Assembly: GCA_024228555.1 (NCBI GenBank)
Contig: JAAETI010000145.1
Coordinates: 1-64,000, forward strand
Direction: 5' to 3'
DNA from: a bacterium
GTDB lineage: Bacteria > Actinomycetota > Acidimicrobiia > Spongiisociales > UBA5794
DNA: 64,000 nt
Made by a program: the position numbers and the translations under genes
In this document: in pieces, positions 41,049 to 50,415 of the stretch
Layout of the letters: the number at the start of each line of letters is the position of its first letter
Position numbering within the stretch: the first letter of the stretch is position 1
Notes under the pieces: generated by a model
The model's database searches: none
Told to the model about the DNA's origin: nothing
What the model saw: only the letters and a program-made list of their open reading frames with translations

Positions 41049-42845
41049 TCATGCTTCCAACTGCCGACCGTACAACTCTGAGTAGAGACCGCCGTGAAGC
41101 AGTAATTCGTCGTGGGTGCCCTCTTCGATGATGCGCCCCTCGGCAAGCACCACCAGGCGATCCGCCTGGCGCACCGTGCTGAGACGGTGGGCAATGACAA
41201 CCGTCGTCCGGCCCCGCATCAACACCTCGAGGGCTGACTGAACCAGGGCTTCGGATTCGGCGTCGAGCGAGCTGGTGGCTTCATCAAGGATGAGCAGCGA
41301 CGGATCGGCGAGTAATGCTCGAGCAATAGCTACCCGCTGGCGCTGCCCGCCGGATAGCTTGACGCCGCGCTCGCCAACCACGGTTTCGTAGCCATCGGGG
41401 AACTCGGTGATGAAGTCGTGGGCATTGGCCGCTACGCAGGCGTCGACGAGGTGGGCGTCGGTGGCGTCGGCTCTCGCCACCCGCAGATTCTCAGCAACGG
41501 TGCCCGAGAACAGCTCCACCTCCTGGGGCACCGCCGCCATCCGGGCTCGCAGCTGCCGAATGTCTTGCTCCCTCACGTCAACACCGTCGACAAGCACCTT
41601 GCCGCTGCTCACGTCGTAGAACCGAGGGATCAGTTGGACAAGGGTTGTCTTGCCGGCACCGGATGGGCCGACCAAGGCAACCACCTCGCCGGGGCGGACC
41701 TCGAGGTTGATTCCAGACAGGACTTCCCCAGTGCGTTCGGCGTATGCAAAGTGGACATCCTCAAACGAAACCGTTCCCAGCGGCTCAGGGTTGGCTGTCG
41801 CTCGGGTGGCCGCTACCTCAGGCGGTTCATCCAGGAGCTCAAAGATCCGCTGCGAGGCACCAAGGGCCTCCTGGAGCTGGGCATAGAGACCGGTGAAGGT
41901 TCCGATGGCGCCCGCCACGGTGAGGGTGTAGAGCAAGAAGGTGACCAAGTCGCCTGCGGTGAGATTGCCTGCGATGACCTGGCGACCGCCCTGCCACAGG
42001 ACCAACGCCAGGGTGCTGAACATCACAAATGTGACGGTTGGCACAAAGATGGCCCGCAACCGCGCTCTGCGAATTGCGACCTCGTAGGAGGCCCGAATGT
42101 CGTGGTCATAGAGGCGGGCAGTTTCCTCCTCGGCAGTGAACCACTTAACCACCCTGATTGATGAGATCGCTTCTTCCGCAAGGCTGTTGGCGGTGGCGAG
42201 CTTGTCCTGGAAGTCCGTCGATATCCGACGTAGCCGTCTGCCGAAGACTGCAGCTGCGATGATGACGACGGGTACGAAGGTCAATACGGCTAGCGACAGC
42301 CGAAAGCTGAGCAAGAACAGCAGGATGATGCTGCCGACGAGGGTGATTCCCTGGGCCAGAGCCTGGGCGACAGCGGTCGACACGGTTGTCTGCACAACGG
42401 CAGCGTCGGCCGTCAGACGTGATGTGATCTCGCCTGTCTTGCGTTCGTCGAAGAAAGGGACGCCGAGCCGCACGATACGGTCGAAGACAGCTCTTCTCAG
42501 ATCGGCGACAACTCCTTCGCCTGCGATGGCGAGCCAGTATGCGCGCAGAAAGTTGAAGCCGGCCTGCGCTAGGAACACCAGCACGAGGATGACGGCGAAG
42601 CGGTCGAGTTCCGACGTGTCAGCGTTGCCCACCTCGCCGAGTGCGGAGTCGACCAGATCACCCATGACCCTGGGAAACACCAGGCCAAGCCCGCTGGCAA
42701 ATGCGACTGCGACGGTTGCGGCGATGATGCGGTTCCGATAGGGACGCGCAAACACAAACAGACGCCGCACCTGCGACAGCTGCTCGCGGCCGAGCCGCGG
42801 TCGCTCCTCGTCGGTTGTAGTGGGTGGTCGCCGCATCGCTCGCAT
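41049..42845 (-). CDS. ABC exporter, fused membrane and ATPase domains (MsbA-like)
   Basis: About 598 aa. Six membrane helices (residues ~25-320) are followed by an ABC ATPase with Walker A G-P-S-G-A-G-K-T-T, Q-loop P-Q-E-V-E-L-F, signature L-S-G-G-Q-R-Q-R, Walker B L-L-I-L-D-E-A-T-S-S-L-D and H-loop I-A-H-R-L-S. It should act as a homodimer exporting lipids, peptides or drugs. ATG 42845 or 42836 starts the protein; a further 72-residue open extension upstream lacks family similarity and is unlikely. Substrate unknown. Confidence 0.9.
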   Translation of the reverse strand: MRAMRRPPTTTDEERPRLGREQLSQVRRLFVFARPYRNRIIAATVAVAFASGLGLVFPRVMGDLVDSALGEVGNADTSELDRFAVILVLVFLAQAGFNFLRAYWLAIAGEGVVADLRRAVFDRIVRLGVPFFDERKTGEITSRLTADAAVVQTTVSTAVAQALAQGITLVGSIILLFLLSFRLSLAVLTFVPVVIIAAAVFGRRLRRISTDFQDKLATANSLAEEAISSIRVVKWFTAEEETARLYDHDIRASYEVAIRRARLRAIFVPTVTFVMFSTLALVLWQGGRQVIAGNLTAGDLVTFLLYTLTVAGAIGTFTGLYAQLQEALGASQRIFELLDEPPEVAATRATANPEPLGTVSFEDVHFAYAERTGEVLSGINLEVRPGEVVALVGPSGAGKTTLVQLIPRFYDVSSGKVLVDGVDVREQDIRQLRARMAAVPQEVELFSGTVAENLRVARADATDAHLVDACVAANAHDFITEFPDGYETVVGERGVKLSGGQRQRVAIARALLADPSLLILDEATSSLDAESEALVQSALEVLMRGRTTVVIAHRLSTVRQADRLVVLAEGRIIEEGTHDELLLHGGLYSELYGRQLEA

Positions 42846-43089
42846 CGGCGGGATGTTACGACTTTGTACGGGACATGCTTTCGACGCGGTATCAACAACC
42901 TCGCCTGATAGCAGCCAGCATATTCCAGGTTGGTGTCGCACCTTCCGGATCAGGGGGGTAACCTGCGCGAGATACGCAGCTTGTCCGGGGAGGGGAAAAT
43001 GCGTACTCATTACACCCCGCACACCGAATAGCTGTTTGACGCGCTCGGAAACACCGAGCACCTAGAGAGAAGGAAGGGGAAAGCCGCAG

Positions 43090-44820
43090 ATGAAAACAAC
43101 CCTAAAGCTGTTGTGGATTCTGGTGGTATTCGCTCTCATCGCCGCAGCATGCGGTGGCGACGACGACTCCGCTGATGAAACAACCGCGGCACCAACCGAG
43201 ACCACGGCTGGAACGACCGAGGCACCAACTGAGACAACGGCCGCCACGACCACTCAGGCACCAAGCGCCGACTTTGCCGGCAAGGTCCTGGATGCAGGTG
43301 GCTGCGACTATGGAGGCCGTGTCGAGAAGATCTCGGCGCTGGACGAGTTCACAGTTGAATTCGACCTGTGTGGTTCGCACCCTGCGTTCCTCGCACAGAT
43401 CGCTTTCAGTGTCTTTGGCATCCAGCCAGAAGAGCATCTCGAAGCGACTGGCGGAGCACCAATCGACAATCCGGTCGGAACCGGACCGTACGTCCTCAAG
43501 GACTGGGTACGTGGCGACTCCGTCGTGTACGAACGGTTCGATGACTACTACGGACAGAAGTCCGCACACCAGACTGCAGTGCTGCGCTGGGCGACTGAGT
43601 CCGCAGGACGTTTGATCGAGCTCCAGTCCGGCCAAGCTGCCGGTATGACGTTCCCAGGTCCCGAGGACTTCTCGGTCATCGAGGGCGACGCCAATCTCGT
43701 ACTGCTCGACAAGCCAGAGCCGAACATCTTCTACATGGGATTCACGAACACGTTTACCCCATTTGACGATGTCAATGTTCGTAAGGCGATTGGCTTGGCG
43801 ATGGATCGCCAGCGCATCATCGACACGTTCTACCCACCGGGATCCGAAGTAGCATCCCACTTCACCCCATGCTCAGTTGAGTTCGGGTGTGAGGGCGAAG
43901 GCTGGTACGACCAGAACGTCGAAGAGGCAAAGGCGCTCTTGGCCGAAGCCGGGCTTGCTGACGGCTTCTCGACCAAGATCTTCTACCGGGACGTGACCCG
44001 CGGTTACCTGCCCACACCGGGCAACGTTGCAGCGGATATCCAGGCCCAGTTGAAGGAAACCCTGAACATTGATGCCGAGGTTGTCGTGATGGAATCCGGT
44101 GAGTTCATCCAGCAGTGCTCCAGCGCTGGTACCTGTGATGGAATCCACCTACTTGGTTGGACGGGCGACTATCCGCACGTCACCAACTTCCTCGACTTCC
44201 ACTTCGGTGCCGATGTCACCCAGTTCGGTGCTGCGCACCCGGAGATCTACGAGCCACTTGAGGCAGGCTCGCAAGAGACCGATGCCGGAGCAGCTGCCGC
44301 GGTGTACGAAGAAGCAAACAACGCCATCAAGGAACTTGTTCCGATGGTCCCGATCGCACACGCCGGTAGCGCCTTTGCTGCCACGTCCAACGCGAGCGGT
44401 GCCTATGCCCCACCATGGGGCCAGGTGATGTTCAACTTCTGGGACGACGGCAACGATCCGCTCGTATTCGTCCAAGGCAACGAGCCAATCTCGTTGTACT
44501 GCGCCGACGAATCTGACGGTGAGTCGCTGCGTGCATGCGCCCAGGTCGTCGAGGCTCTGTACTCGTACGATCTCGCAGGCAACGTGCAACCGCAGCTCGC
44601 CACCGGATGCGAGCCGAACGAAGACCTGTCACTCTGGACATGCACGCTCCGTCAGGGCGTCACGTTCCACGACGGGACCACGTTCGACGCAAATGACGTC
44701 GTTGTTTCCTTCACAGCCGGACTCGATGCTTCGAGCCCGTTGCACGCAGGAAACTCCGGTGCCTTTGACTACTACTCGTACCTCTGGAACGGACTAATCA
44801 ACGCTCCTGAGTCTGAGTAA
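43090..44820 (+). CDS. Circularly permuted peptide/nickel-type ABC substrate-binding lipoprotein
   Basis: 576 aa, SBP family 5. A lipoprotein signal (C21) and a T/E/A linker (26-59) lead straight into what is normally the middle of the protein (F-A-G-K-V-L-D-A-G, about 61) and on to the usual C-terminal part (about 450). Only then comes the segment that normally opens the mature protein: N-E-P-I-S-L-Y (464-470), V-V-E-A-L-Y-S-Y-D (486-494), R-Q-G-V-T-F-H-D-G-T-T-F-D-A-N-D (521-536), ending A-P-E-S-E. All parts of a full family-5 protein appear present in rotated order. AGGAAGGGG precedes the ATG. It delivers substrate to the permeases downstream. Confidence 0.88.
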   Translation: MKTTLKLLWILVVFALIAAACGGDDDSADETTAAPTETTAGTTEAPTETTAATTTQAPSADFAGKVLDAGGCDYGGRVEKISALDEFTVEFDLCGSHPAFLAQIAFSVFGIQPEEHLEATGGAPIDNPVGTGPYVLKDWVRGDSVVYERFDDYYGQKSAHQTAVLRWATESAGRLIELQSGQAAGMTFPGPEDFSVIEGDANLVLLDKPEPNIFYMGFTNTFTPFDDVNVRKAIGLAMDRQRIIDTFYPPGSEVASHFTPCSVEFGCEGEGWYDQNVEEAKALLAEAGLADGFSTKIFYRDVTRGYLPTPGNVAADIQAQLKETLNIDAEVVVMESGEFIQQCSSAGTCDGIHLLGWTGDYPHVTNFLDFHFGADVTQFGAAHPEIYEPLEAGSQETDAGAAAAVYEEANNAIKELVPMVPIAHAGSAFAATSNASGAYAPPWGQVMFNFWDDGNDPLVFVQGNEPISLYCADESDGESLRACAQVVEALYSYDLAGNVQPQLATGCEPNEDLSLWTCTLRQGVTFHDGTTFDANDVVVSFTAGLDASSPLHAGNSGAFDYYSYLWNGLINAPESE

Positions 44821-44829
44821 CTGACGACC

Positions 44830-44867
44830 GTTTTGGGGGAGACGCCAGCTGGCGTCTCCCCCAAAAC
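44830..44867. terminator. 17-bp perfect hairpin between binding protein and permeases
   Basis: GTTTTGGGGGAGACGCC (44830-44846) and its exact complement (44851-44867) flank the loop AGCT. On the plus strand the 3' arm is followed by AAAC rather than T, so it is more likely an RNA-stabilising or partial-termination element that lets the binding protein be made in excess. The remainder of the gap to 44993 shows no gene. Confidence 0.75.
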
Positions 44868-44992
44868 AAACGCAAATAGATGCCGCATTTGAACCTCCAC
44901 AACCCAATTTCTCTGGAACCTCACAAGACGTGTGCCGTCGGAGTCGCGGTTTCGGTGCGTGCCGAGCCGAGTCCCTATGATGCGGCGCACCG

Positions 44993-46072
44993 ATGCTGAG
45001 CTACATCACAAGACGCATTCTGCTTGCCATCCCGGTTCTCATCGGGATCGTCATCGTTGTCTTCTTCCTCATTCGTGCCATCCCCGGCGATCCATGCACC
45101 GCCATGCTCGGCGAGCGGGCAACAGTCGAAGCTTGCGATCGTTTCAACGAGGCGAACGGTCTCGACGAGCCCGTGCTGGTTCAACTCGGGCTCTACATGA
45201 AGAACATCGCTACGTTCAACCTCGGCGACTCAGTCCGCTTCTCGCGTCCGGTCACCCAACTCCTGATCGAGCGTCTCCCCACCACCACCGAGCTTGCCGT
45301 AACGGCTCTCGTTCTCGCCATCATGGTCGGTGTACCTCTCGGGATCATCGCCGCTCGTCGGCACAACACAGCAATTGATACCGCAACGATGGCCTTATCG
45401 AACGTGGGGGTATCAATGCCAGTCTTCTGGCTTGGGTTGATGCTTGCCTACGTCTTTGCGGTCGTCCTCAAAGACACCCCGTTTGTCTTACCCCCGTCGG
45501 GCCGATTATCGGCCGGTGTGTTCCCAGTGCCCTACTACGAGCAATGGGGATGGGCCCTGACCGAGGGCAGCATCCCCTCCAAGTTCCACGAGTACGTATC
45601 GAACCACGTCATCTTCAACACGTTCATCACCGGCCAATGGGAAATCTTTTGGGACGCCGTCAAGCACCTGATCTTGCCAGCGGTTGCTTTGGCGACGATT
45701 CCGCTGGCGATCATCGCTCGCATCACCCGCAGCGCTCTGCTCGAGGTGATGAACAAGGACTACATCCGTACCGCAAGGGCGAAGGGCCAGAAGGAGACCA
45801 ATGTGGTTCGGCGCCACGCCCTACGCAACTCTCTGCTCCCGGTGGTCACGATCATCGGTCTGCAGCTCGGCGCTTTGCTCGGTGGTGCGGTTCTCACCGA
45901 GACCGTTTTCCGTCTTGCTGGAATTGGCACAGCGCTCTTCGACGCGATTACCGGACGGGATTACGCCGTCGTTCAAGGCTTCACTGTCGTTGTGGCCGCG
46001 GTCTACGTTGTCGTCAACTTGCTCGTCGATATCTCCTACGGGTATCTCGATCCAAGGATCAGGGTGAAGTAG
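44993..46072 (+). CDS. Oligopeptide-type ABC permease, DppB-like
   Basis: 359 aa with about six helices. The opening (Y-I-T-R-R-I-L-L-A-I-P-V-L-I-G-I) and the coupling loop near the end (D-Y-I-R-T-A-R-A-K-G then H-A-L-R-N-S-L-L-P) are diagnostic of the DppB/OppB permease. The first extracellular region holds a cysteine pair (P-G-D-P-C ... E-A-C-D) not usual in DppB. It pairs with the following DppC-like protein, which starts immediately after its stop, and takes substrate from the permuted lipoprotein upstream. Confidence 0.92.
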   Translation: MLSYITRRILLAIPVLIGIVIVVFFLIRAIPGDPCTAMLGERATVEACDRFNEANGLDEPVLVQLGLYMKNIATFNLGDSVRFSRPVTQLLIERLPTTTELAVTALVLAIMVGVPLGIIAARRHNTAIDTATMALSNVGVSMPVFWLGLMLAYVFAVVLKDTPFVLPPSGRLSAGVFPVPYYEQWGWALTEGSIPSKFHEYVSNHVIFNTFITGQWEIFWDAVKHLILPAVALATIPLAIIARITRSALLEVMNKDYIRTARAKGQKETNVVRRHALRNSLLPVVTIIGLQLGALLGGAVLTETVFRLAGIGTALFDAITGRDYAVVQGFTVVVAAVYVVVNLLVDISYGYLDPRIRVK

Positions 46073-47026
46073 ATGACATCGAGAAAGACCATCGAAATGC
46101 TCGAGGCTTCGGCCTCGGATCAGAACTTGCTCACTGAGAAGCCGATGAGCCAGTGGCGACTGACGCTCATCCGCTTCCGCGGGCGCACCTCCGGTATGGT
46201 CGGGCTCTCCATCGTCGTCATGTTGATCCTGGTTGCAGTCTTTGCGCCGCTCATTGCCCCCTACGAGCCAAACGAAGTGCTGATCGGCAAGGGAGAAGCC
46301 GGTCCCCGCGAGAAGCCATGCGTCCATGTGCTTGGCTGCGACGAAGATGTTGAGCAGCATATCCTCGGCACCGATGCAAACGTGCGCGACTACTTCTCTC
46401 GCATTGTGTTTGGCGCTCGAGTGAGCCTCACCCTTGGGTTCTTCACCGTCACCCTGGCCCTGATCGTCGGCAGTTTCTTTGGTGCCGTCGCCGGGTACGT
46501 CGGGGGGTGGTTCGACAACATAATCATGAGGATCATGGACGTGATCCTGGGCTTCCCATCGTTGTTGCTGGCGATCGCCATTGTCTCGGTGCTTGGTCCA
46601 GGGTTGCAGAACGCCCTGATCGCAATCGCAGTTGTGTCGATCCCTGCATATGCAAGGGTCATGCGGTCCCAGGTATTGACGATCAAGGAATCCGACTTTG
46701 TTGCCGCTTCCACCGCGCTCGGAGCTTCGTGGCGCCACATCCTGCTGCGCCGCGTCGTTCCCAACGCATTGACCCCGCTTGTGGTGCTGGCGACGCTGGG
46801 CGTTGCTACGGCGATCCTCGAAGCTGCCGGTCTGTCCTTCCTCGGGCTTGGTGCTCAGCCCCCAACCGCCGAGTGGGGGACGATGCTTGCCAACGAGCGC
46901 AACAACGTCTTCACCTCACCCCACCTGGTCTTCTTCCCCGGTCTGGCCATCATGATCACGGTGCTTGGCTTCAACCTCATGGGTGACGGTCTGCGCGACG
47001 CCCTCGACCCAACGTTGAACCGATGA
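46073..47026 (+). CDS. Oligopeptide-type ABC permease, DppC-like
   Basis: 317 aa. A cytoplasmic N-terminus is followed by the DppC start (G-M-V-G-L-S-I-V-V-M-L-I-L-V), H-I-L-G-T-D-A and the coupling loop E-S-D-F-V-A-A-S-T-A-L-G-A-S. Between the first helix and H-I-L-G-T-D there is a cysteine pair, E-K-P-C-V-H-V-L-G-C, which could form an extracytoplasmic disulfide matching the extra cysteines of the DppB partner. It begins at the base after the DppB stop and overlaps the next ATPase gene by 4 bp. Confidence 0.92.
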   Translation: MTSRKTIEMLEASASDQNLLTEKPMSQWRLTLIRFRGRTSGMVGLSIVVMLILVAVFAPLIAPYEPNEVLIGKGEAGPREKPCVHVLGCDEDVEQHILGTDANVRDYFSRIVFGARVSLTLGFFTVTLALIVGSFFGAVAGYVGGWFDNIIMRIMDVILGFPSLLLAIAIVSVLGPGLQNALIAIAVVSIPAYARVMRSQVLTIKESDFVAASTALGASWRHILLRRVVPNALTPLVVLATLGVATAILEAAGLSFLGLGAQPPTAEWGTMLANERNNVFTSPHLVFFPGLAIMITVLGFNLMGDGLRDALDPTLNR

Positions 47027-48057
47027 CCTCTCCCGACTTCACTCCGCCACCCGTTACTGAGCCCTCGGAGCACCTTCTCGAGATCCGCGGACTGAAGACC
47101 CATTTCGACACCCGCGACGGTGTCGTCAAGGCTGTCGATGCAGTCGACCTCCACGTTGACCGTGGCGAGGTGCTCGGCATCGTCGGCGAGTCAGGCTGCG
47201 GGAAGTCGGTTACCTCACTGTCCGTGATGGGTCTGATTGCCCACCCCGGTGAAATCGTTGAAGGTGAAGTCATCTTCGACGGCAAGAACCTGGCGGAGAT
47301 GAAGAAAGCCGAGCTTCGAGAACTGCGCGGCGAGCACATCTCGATGATCTTCCAGCAGCCATCAGGAGCGCTCAACCCCGTCTACCGCGCCGGGGCGCAG
47401 ATCAAAGAGGTGTTTGAGCTACACCGCGACTGGACCAAGGAAGTGGAAGAGAAGAAGGTCGTCGAGATGCTCACCAAGGTGGGCATCCCCGATCCCAAGA
47501 CTCGGGCCAGGGCCTACCCACACGAACTGTCCGGGGGCATGGCGCAGCGGGTCATGATCGCGATGGCCCTTGCTTGCGAGCCCGAGCTTCTGATCGCCGA
47601 CGAGCCGACCACTGCTCTCGATGTAACCATCCAAGCGCAGATTCTCGACCTGATTCGAGACCTGCAGGAGTCTTCCCACACCGCTGTATTGCTCATCACC
47701 CATGACCTCGGTGTGGTTGCCGAGATGGCGCACCGGGTGACGGTGATGTATGCAGGGGAGATCGTCGAGGAGTCGGATGTCCGCACCATATTCAATGGCC
47801 CGAAGCACCCATATACCCAGGGACTCATCGGGTCGATTCCGGTGCTTGGTGCTTTGAAGGACGTTCTCGACACCATCCCCGGTGTTGTTCCTTCGTTGAT
47901 CGACATGCAGCCGGGGTGCAGGTTTGCAGCGCGTTGTGTCGAACGGGTCCAGAACGGACTCGAGGTCTGTATGAAACACAAGCCCGACCTGCTGCCAATC
48001 GCCGATGGGCACAAAGTGCGTTGCTGGCTCTATCAGGACCATCCCACCGATGACTGA
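47023..48057 (+). CDS. Oligopeptide-type ABC transporter ATPase, DppD-like
   Basis: 344 aa. Walker A is G-E-S-G-C-G-K-S, signature L-S-G-G-M-A-Q-R-V, Walker [13 protein letters not shown], with the D-x-T-I-Q-A-Q that marks the DppD type. The C-terminal oligopeptide/dipeptide extension has C-R-F-A-A-R-C, which in some family members binds an iron-sulfur cluster or metal. It forms a heterodimer with the DppF-like gene that follows. Confidence 0.93.
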   Translation: MTSPDFTPPPVTEPSEHLLEIRGLKTHFDTRDGVVKAVDAVDLHVDRGEVLGIVGESGCGKSVTSLSVMGLIAHPGEIVEGEVIFDGKNLAEMKKAELRELRGEHISMIFQQPSGALNPVYRAGAQIKEVFELHRDWTKEVEEKKVVEMLTKVGIPDPKTRARAYPHELSGGMAQRVMIAMALACEPELLIADEPTTALDVTIQAQILDLIRDLQESSHTAVLLITHDLGVVAEMAHRVTVMYAGEIVEESDVRTIFNGPKHPYTQGLIGSIPVLGALKDVLDTIPGVVPSLIDMQPGCRFAARCVERVQNGLEVCMKHKPDLLPIADGHKVRCWLYQDHPTDD

Positions 48058-49060
48058 CAATCTCGTACAGATCAGGAACCTGGCCAAAGAGTTCCCCGTC
48101 AAGGGCGGGGTGTTCCAGCGTGAGATTGCCACCGTGAACGCCGTTTCCGACGTCAACCTCGACATTCCCAGGGGCGAAACGATTGGACTGGTCGGCGAAT
48201 CGGGGTGTGGCAAGACCACCCTCGGCCGCATGCTGGTCCGCCTTCTGGAGCCGACGCGCGGAACCATCGAGTTCGACGGCGAGGACATCACCCACGTCAA
48301 AGGCGGCGATCTCAAACGGTTCCGTCGCCGCATGCAGTTCATCTTTCAGGACCCGTATGGTTCGCTGGATCCGCGCACCCAGGTTGGTCAGTCGATTTCC
48401 GAAGGCCTGCGTCTGCACGGGATAGGCAACAAGGACGAACGCCAAGAACGCGTTGTCGAGATGCTGGAGGTGGTCGGTCTCAAGGCCGCCCACGCCGGTC
48501 GCTATCCCCATGAGTTCTCCGGTGGCCAACGACAGCGTATTGGTATCGCAAGGGCGCTCATCTTGCGCCCTGACCTGGTTGTTGCGGACGAGCCGGTCTC
48601 GGCACTCGACGTCTCCGTCCAGGCTCAAGTACTGAACTTGCTGAAGGAGTTGCAGTCCGAGCTGAACCTGACGCTGCTGTTCGTTGCCCACAACCTCGCC
48701 GTGGTTGAGCACATCTCCGACAAGGTTGCGGTTATGTACCTTGGGAGAATCGTCGAGATGACGGATCGGGATTCTCTATATCGCAAGCCGCTCCATCCCT
48801 ACACCGAAGCCCTCCTGTCGGCGATTCCGATTCCCGATCCGGACCGTGCCAAGAACCGGCAGATTCTCTACGGCGAGATTCCCTCGCCGCTCAATCCGCC
48901 GCTTGGTTGCCACTTCCATCCACGGTGTCCCATCGCCATCGAAGGTATTTGTGAAGTCGATGCACCATCATTGGCGGCTCGTCAGGACAACGGCGGACAC
49001 CTCGCTGCCTGCCATCTCCGCACCGGCGCCCACATCAACCTCGATCCTCGGGCTCCGTAA
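48050..49060 (+). CDS. Oligopeptide-type ABC transporter ATPase, DppF-like
   Basis: 336 aa from ATG 48050, overlapping the DppD stop by 8 bp. Walker [20 protein letters not shown], signature [10 protein letters not shown] and Walker [13 protein letters not shown] mark the DppF/OppF partner. The tail G-C-H-F-H-P-R-C-P carries cysteines typical of the family's C-terminal extension. It completes a five-gene importer whose substrate may be a peptide, nickel complex or other oligomer; sequence does not decide. Confidence 0.93.
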   Translation: MTDNLVQIRNLAKEFPVKGGVFQREIATVNAVSDVNLDIPRGETIGLVGESGCGKTTLGRMLVRLLEPTRGTIEFDGEDITHVKGGDLKRFRRRMQFIFQDPYGSLDPRTQVGQSISEGLRLHGIGNKDERQERVVEMLEVVGLKAAHAGRYPHEFSGGQRQRIGIARALILRPDLVVADEPVSALDVSVQAQVLNLLKELQSELNLTLLFVAHNLAVVEHISDKVAVMYLGRIVEMTDRDSLYRKPLHPYTEALLSAIPIPDPDRAKNRQILYGEIPSPLNPPLGCHFHPRCPIAIEGICEVDAPSLAARQDNGGHLAACHLRTGAHINLDPRAP

Positions 49061-49096
49061 GGACCGACGACAGCCCGTCCGTTACTATCTCCGCCC

Positions 49097-49930
49097 ATGA
49101 GTCTTCCTATTTCGTTCATTTCGGATTTTGGACGCGACGACGAGTTCGTCGGAGTCGTGCACGGGGTCATTGCCCGGATTGCCCCCGAGATAAAGGTCAT
49201 CGATATCGGTCACGAGTTCGACCAAGGTGACATCAGAGCAGGATCGCTCTCGCTGATGCGTGCCATTCAGTATCTGCCTCAAGGCGTCGCCCTTGCGGTC
49301 ATCGATCCCGGTGTCGGTACCAAACGGAAGGCGATCGCGGCTCGCACCGAGTGGGGTGTTCTCATCGGTCCTGACAACGGGCTGCTCGCACCTGCCGTCG
49401 CAATGGTGGGCGGTGCCGACAAGATCGTTTCGATCGAGAACCCAGAACTACAACTTCCCGCACCGGGCTCGACCTTCCACGGTCGTGACTTGTTCGGGCC
49501 GGCGGCCGCAGTGATCGCATCGGGCCAGGCCACGCTCGAGGAACTCGGTCCGGAGGTTGACCCCGACTCGGTGATGCCGATGATGCTGCCCCTTGTAGAG
49601 CATGGCAAGCAAAGCGTCACCGGCGAGGTGTTGTGGGTTGACCATTTTGGTAACGCCCAACTCAACGTGACCCCCGACGATCTGAAGCTGGTTGGGATCA
49701 GCCAGGGGACCTCGATCGTTCTCAAGATCCATACCTCCGAGTTCCCCATCGAATGGGTTGAGGCCTACGGCGATGTTGTCGACGGCGAGGGGTTGTTGCA
49801 CATCGATAGCTACGGTCAGATTGCTGTTGCCGTCCGTGATGGCAGCGCTGTCGCCTCGTATCCTCTCGACAACGGAACCGCCGTCACGCTCCGCTCCGGT
49901 ACCCCCACACTTCAGATCAGGAGTAGCTGA
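49097..49930 (+). CDS. SAM hydrolase / SAM-dependent halogenase-family protein
   Basis: 277 aa of the DUF62 family (SAM hydroxide adenosyltransferase, related to fluorinase). It opens with F-I-S-D-F-G-R-D-D-E-F-V-G, has D-P-G-V-G-T and I-G-P-D-N-G-L-L-A-P in the SAM pocket, and F-H-G-R-D-L-F-G-P-A-A that supplies the conserved Arg/His of the water-activating set. Most family members hydrolyse SAM to adenosine and methionine. It lies 36 bases after the ABC operon, perhaps read through from it. Confidence 0.9.
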   Translation: MSLPISFISDFGRDDEFVGVVHGVIARIAPEIKVIDIGHEFDQGDIRAGSLSLMRAIQYLPQGVALAVIDPGVGTKRKAIAARTEWGVLIGPDNGLLAPAVAMVGGADKIVSIENPELQLPAPGSTFHGRDLFGPAAAVIASGQATLEELGPEVDPDSVMPMMLPLVEHGKQSVTGEVLWVDHFGNAQLNVTPDDLKLVGISQGTSIVLKIHTSEFPIEWVEAYGDVVDGEGLLHIDSYGQIAVAVRDGSAVASYPLDNGTAVTLRSGTPTLQIRSS

Positions 49931-49935
49931 GCGAT

Positions 49936-50022
49936 CTAGAAGCTGCGCAGCACCCAGATCAGCGATGATCCGAGAATGAGAACGAGAAGGCCGATGATTA
50001 CGGCGGCGGTGGCAGGTCGCAT
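49936..50022 (-). CDS. Possible 28-aa single-pass membrane peptide
   Basis: A short minus-strand frame begins M-R-P-A-T-A-A-V-I-I-G-L-L-V and ends W-V-L-R-S-F, a textbook single membrane helix with basic ends. AGGGTGA lies 9-15 bases before the ATG, so translation is plausible. I recognise no family. It is convergent with the SAM hydrolase gene and divergent from the glutaredoxin-like gene. It could be a chance frame. Confidence 0.4.
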   Translation of the reverse strand: MRPATAAVIIGLLVLILGSSLIWVLRSF

Positions 50023-50069
50023 GGGGGAGTCACCCTAGCTCCCACGGAGTCAGAGAAGGGACACGAGGT

Positions 50070-50321
50070 TTGCGTCGCACACTCACATTCCTGACTCGCC
50101 CGGGATGCGGGCTCTGCGACAAGGCTCTCCCCGAGGTCAAGCGAGTCGCAGGCTGGTTGCGGTGTCGGGTCGACGTTGTCGACATCACGACTGATTCCGA
50201 CCTGGAAGCCGCGTATCACCTCCGGATCCCCGTTATCTTGAATAGTCGTGGTGATGTTGTCACCGAAGGTGTCATCGGTCGTCGCCAGGCCTTTAGGGCG
50301 GTGTGGGGAGCCTTTCGGTGA
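50070..50321 (+). CDS. Glutaredoxin-like protein (DUF836 type)
   Basis: An 83-aa small thioredoxin fold with the redox motif R-P-G-C-G-L-C-D-K-A and a cis-proline region R-I-P-V-I-L. DUF836 proteins often sit next to Rex in actinobacteria, as here. The start appears to be TTG (ACGAGG upstream). It may reduce disulfides or pass on thiol status; the partner is unknown. The gap to rex is under 100 bp on the same strand, so the two may be co-transcribed. Confidence 0.8.
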   Translation: MRRTLTFLTRPGCGLCDKALPEVKRVAGWLRCRVDVVDITTDSDLEAAYHLRIPVILNSRGDVVTEGVIGRRQAFRAVWGAFR

Positions 50322-50415
50322 CGGCGGACGGTCGGCGGCCACAGTTGGCCCGACACAGACCTTGCTCTTGATCCAGTGAGATTGTGGGGGTGGCGACGCA
50401 GCTAATCTCGGGTTT

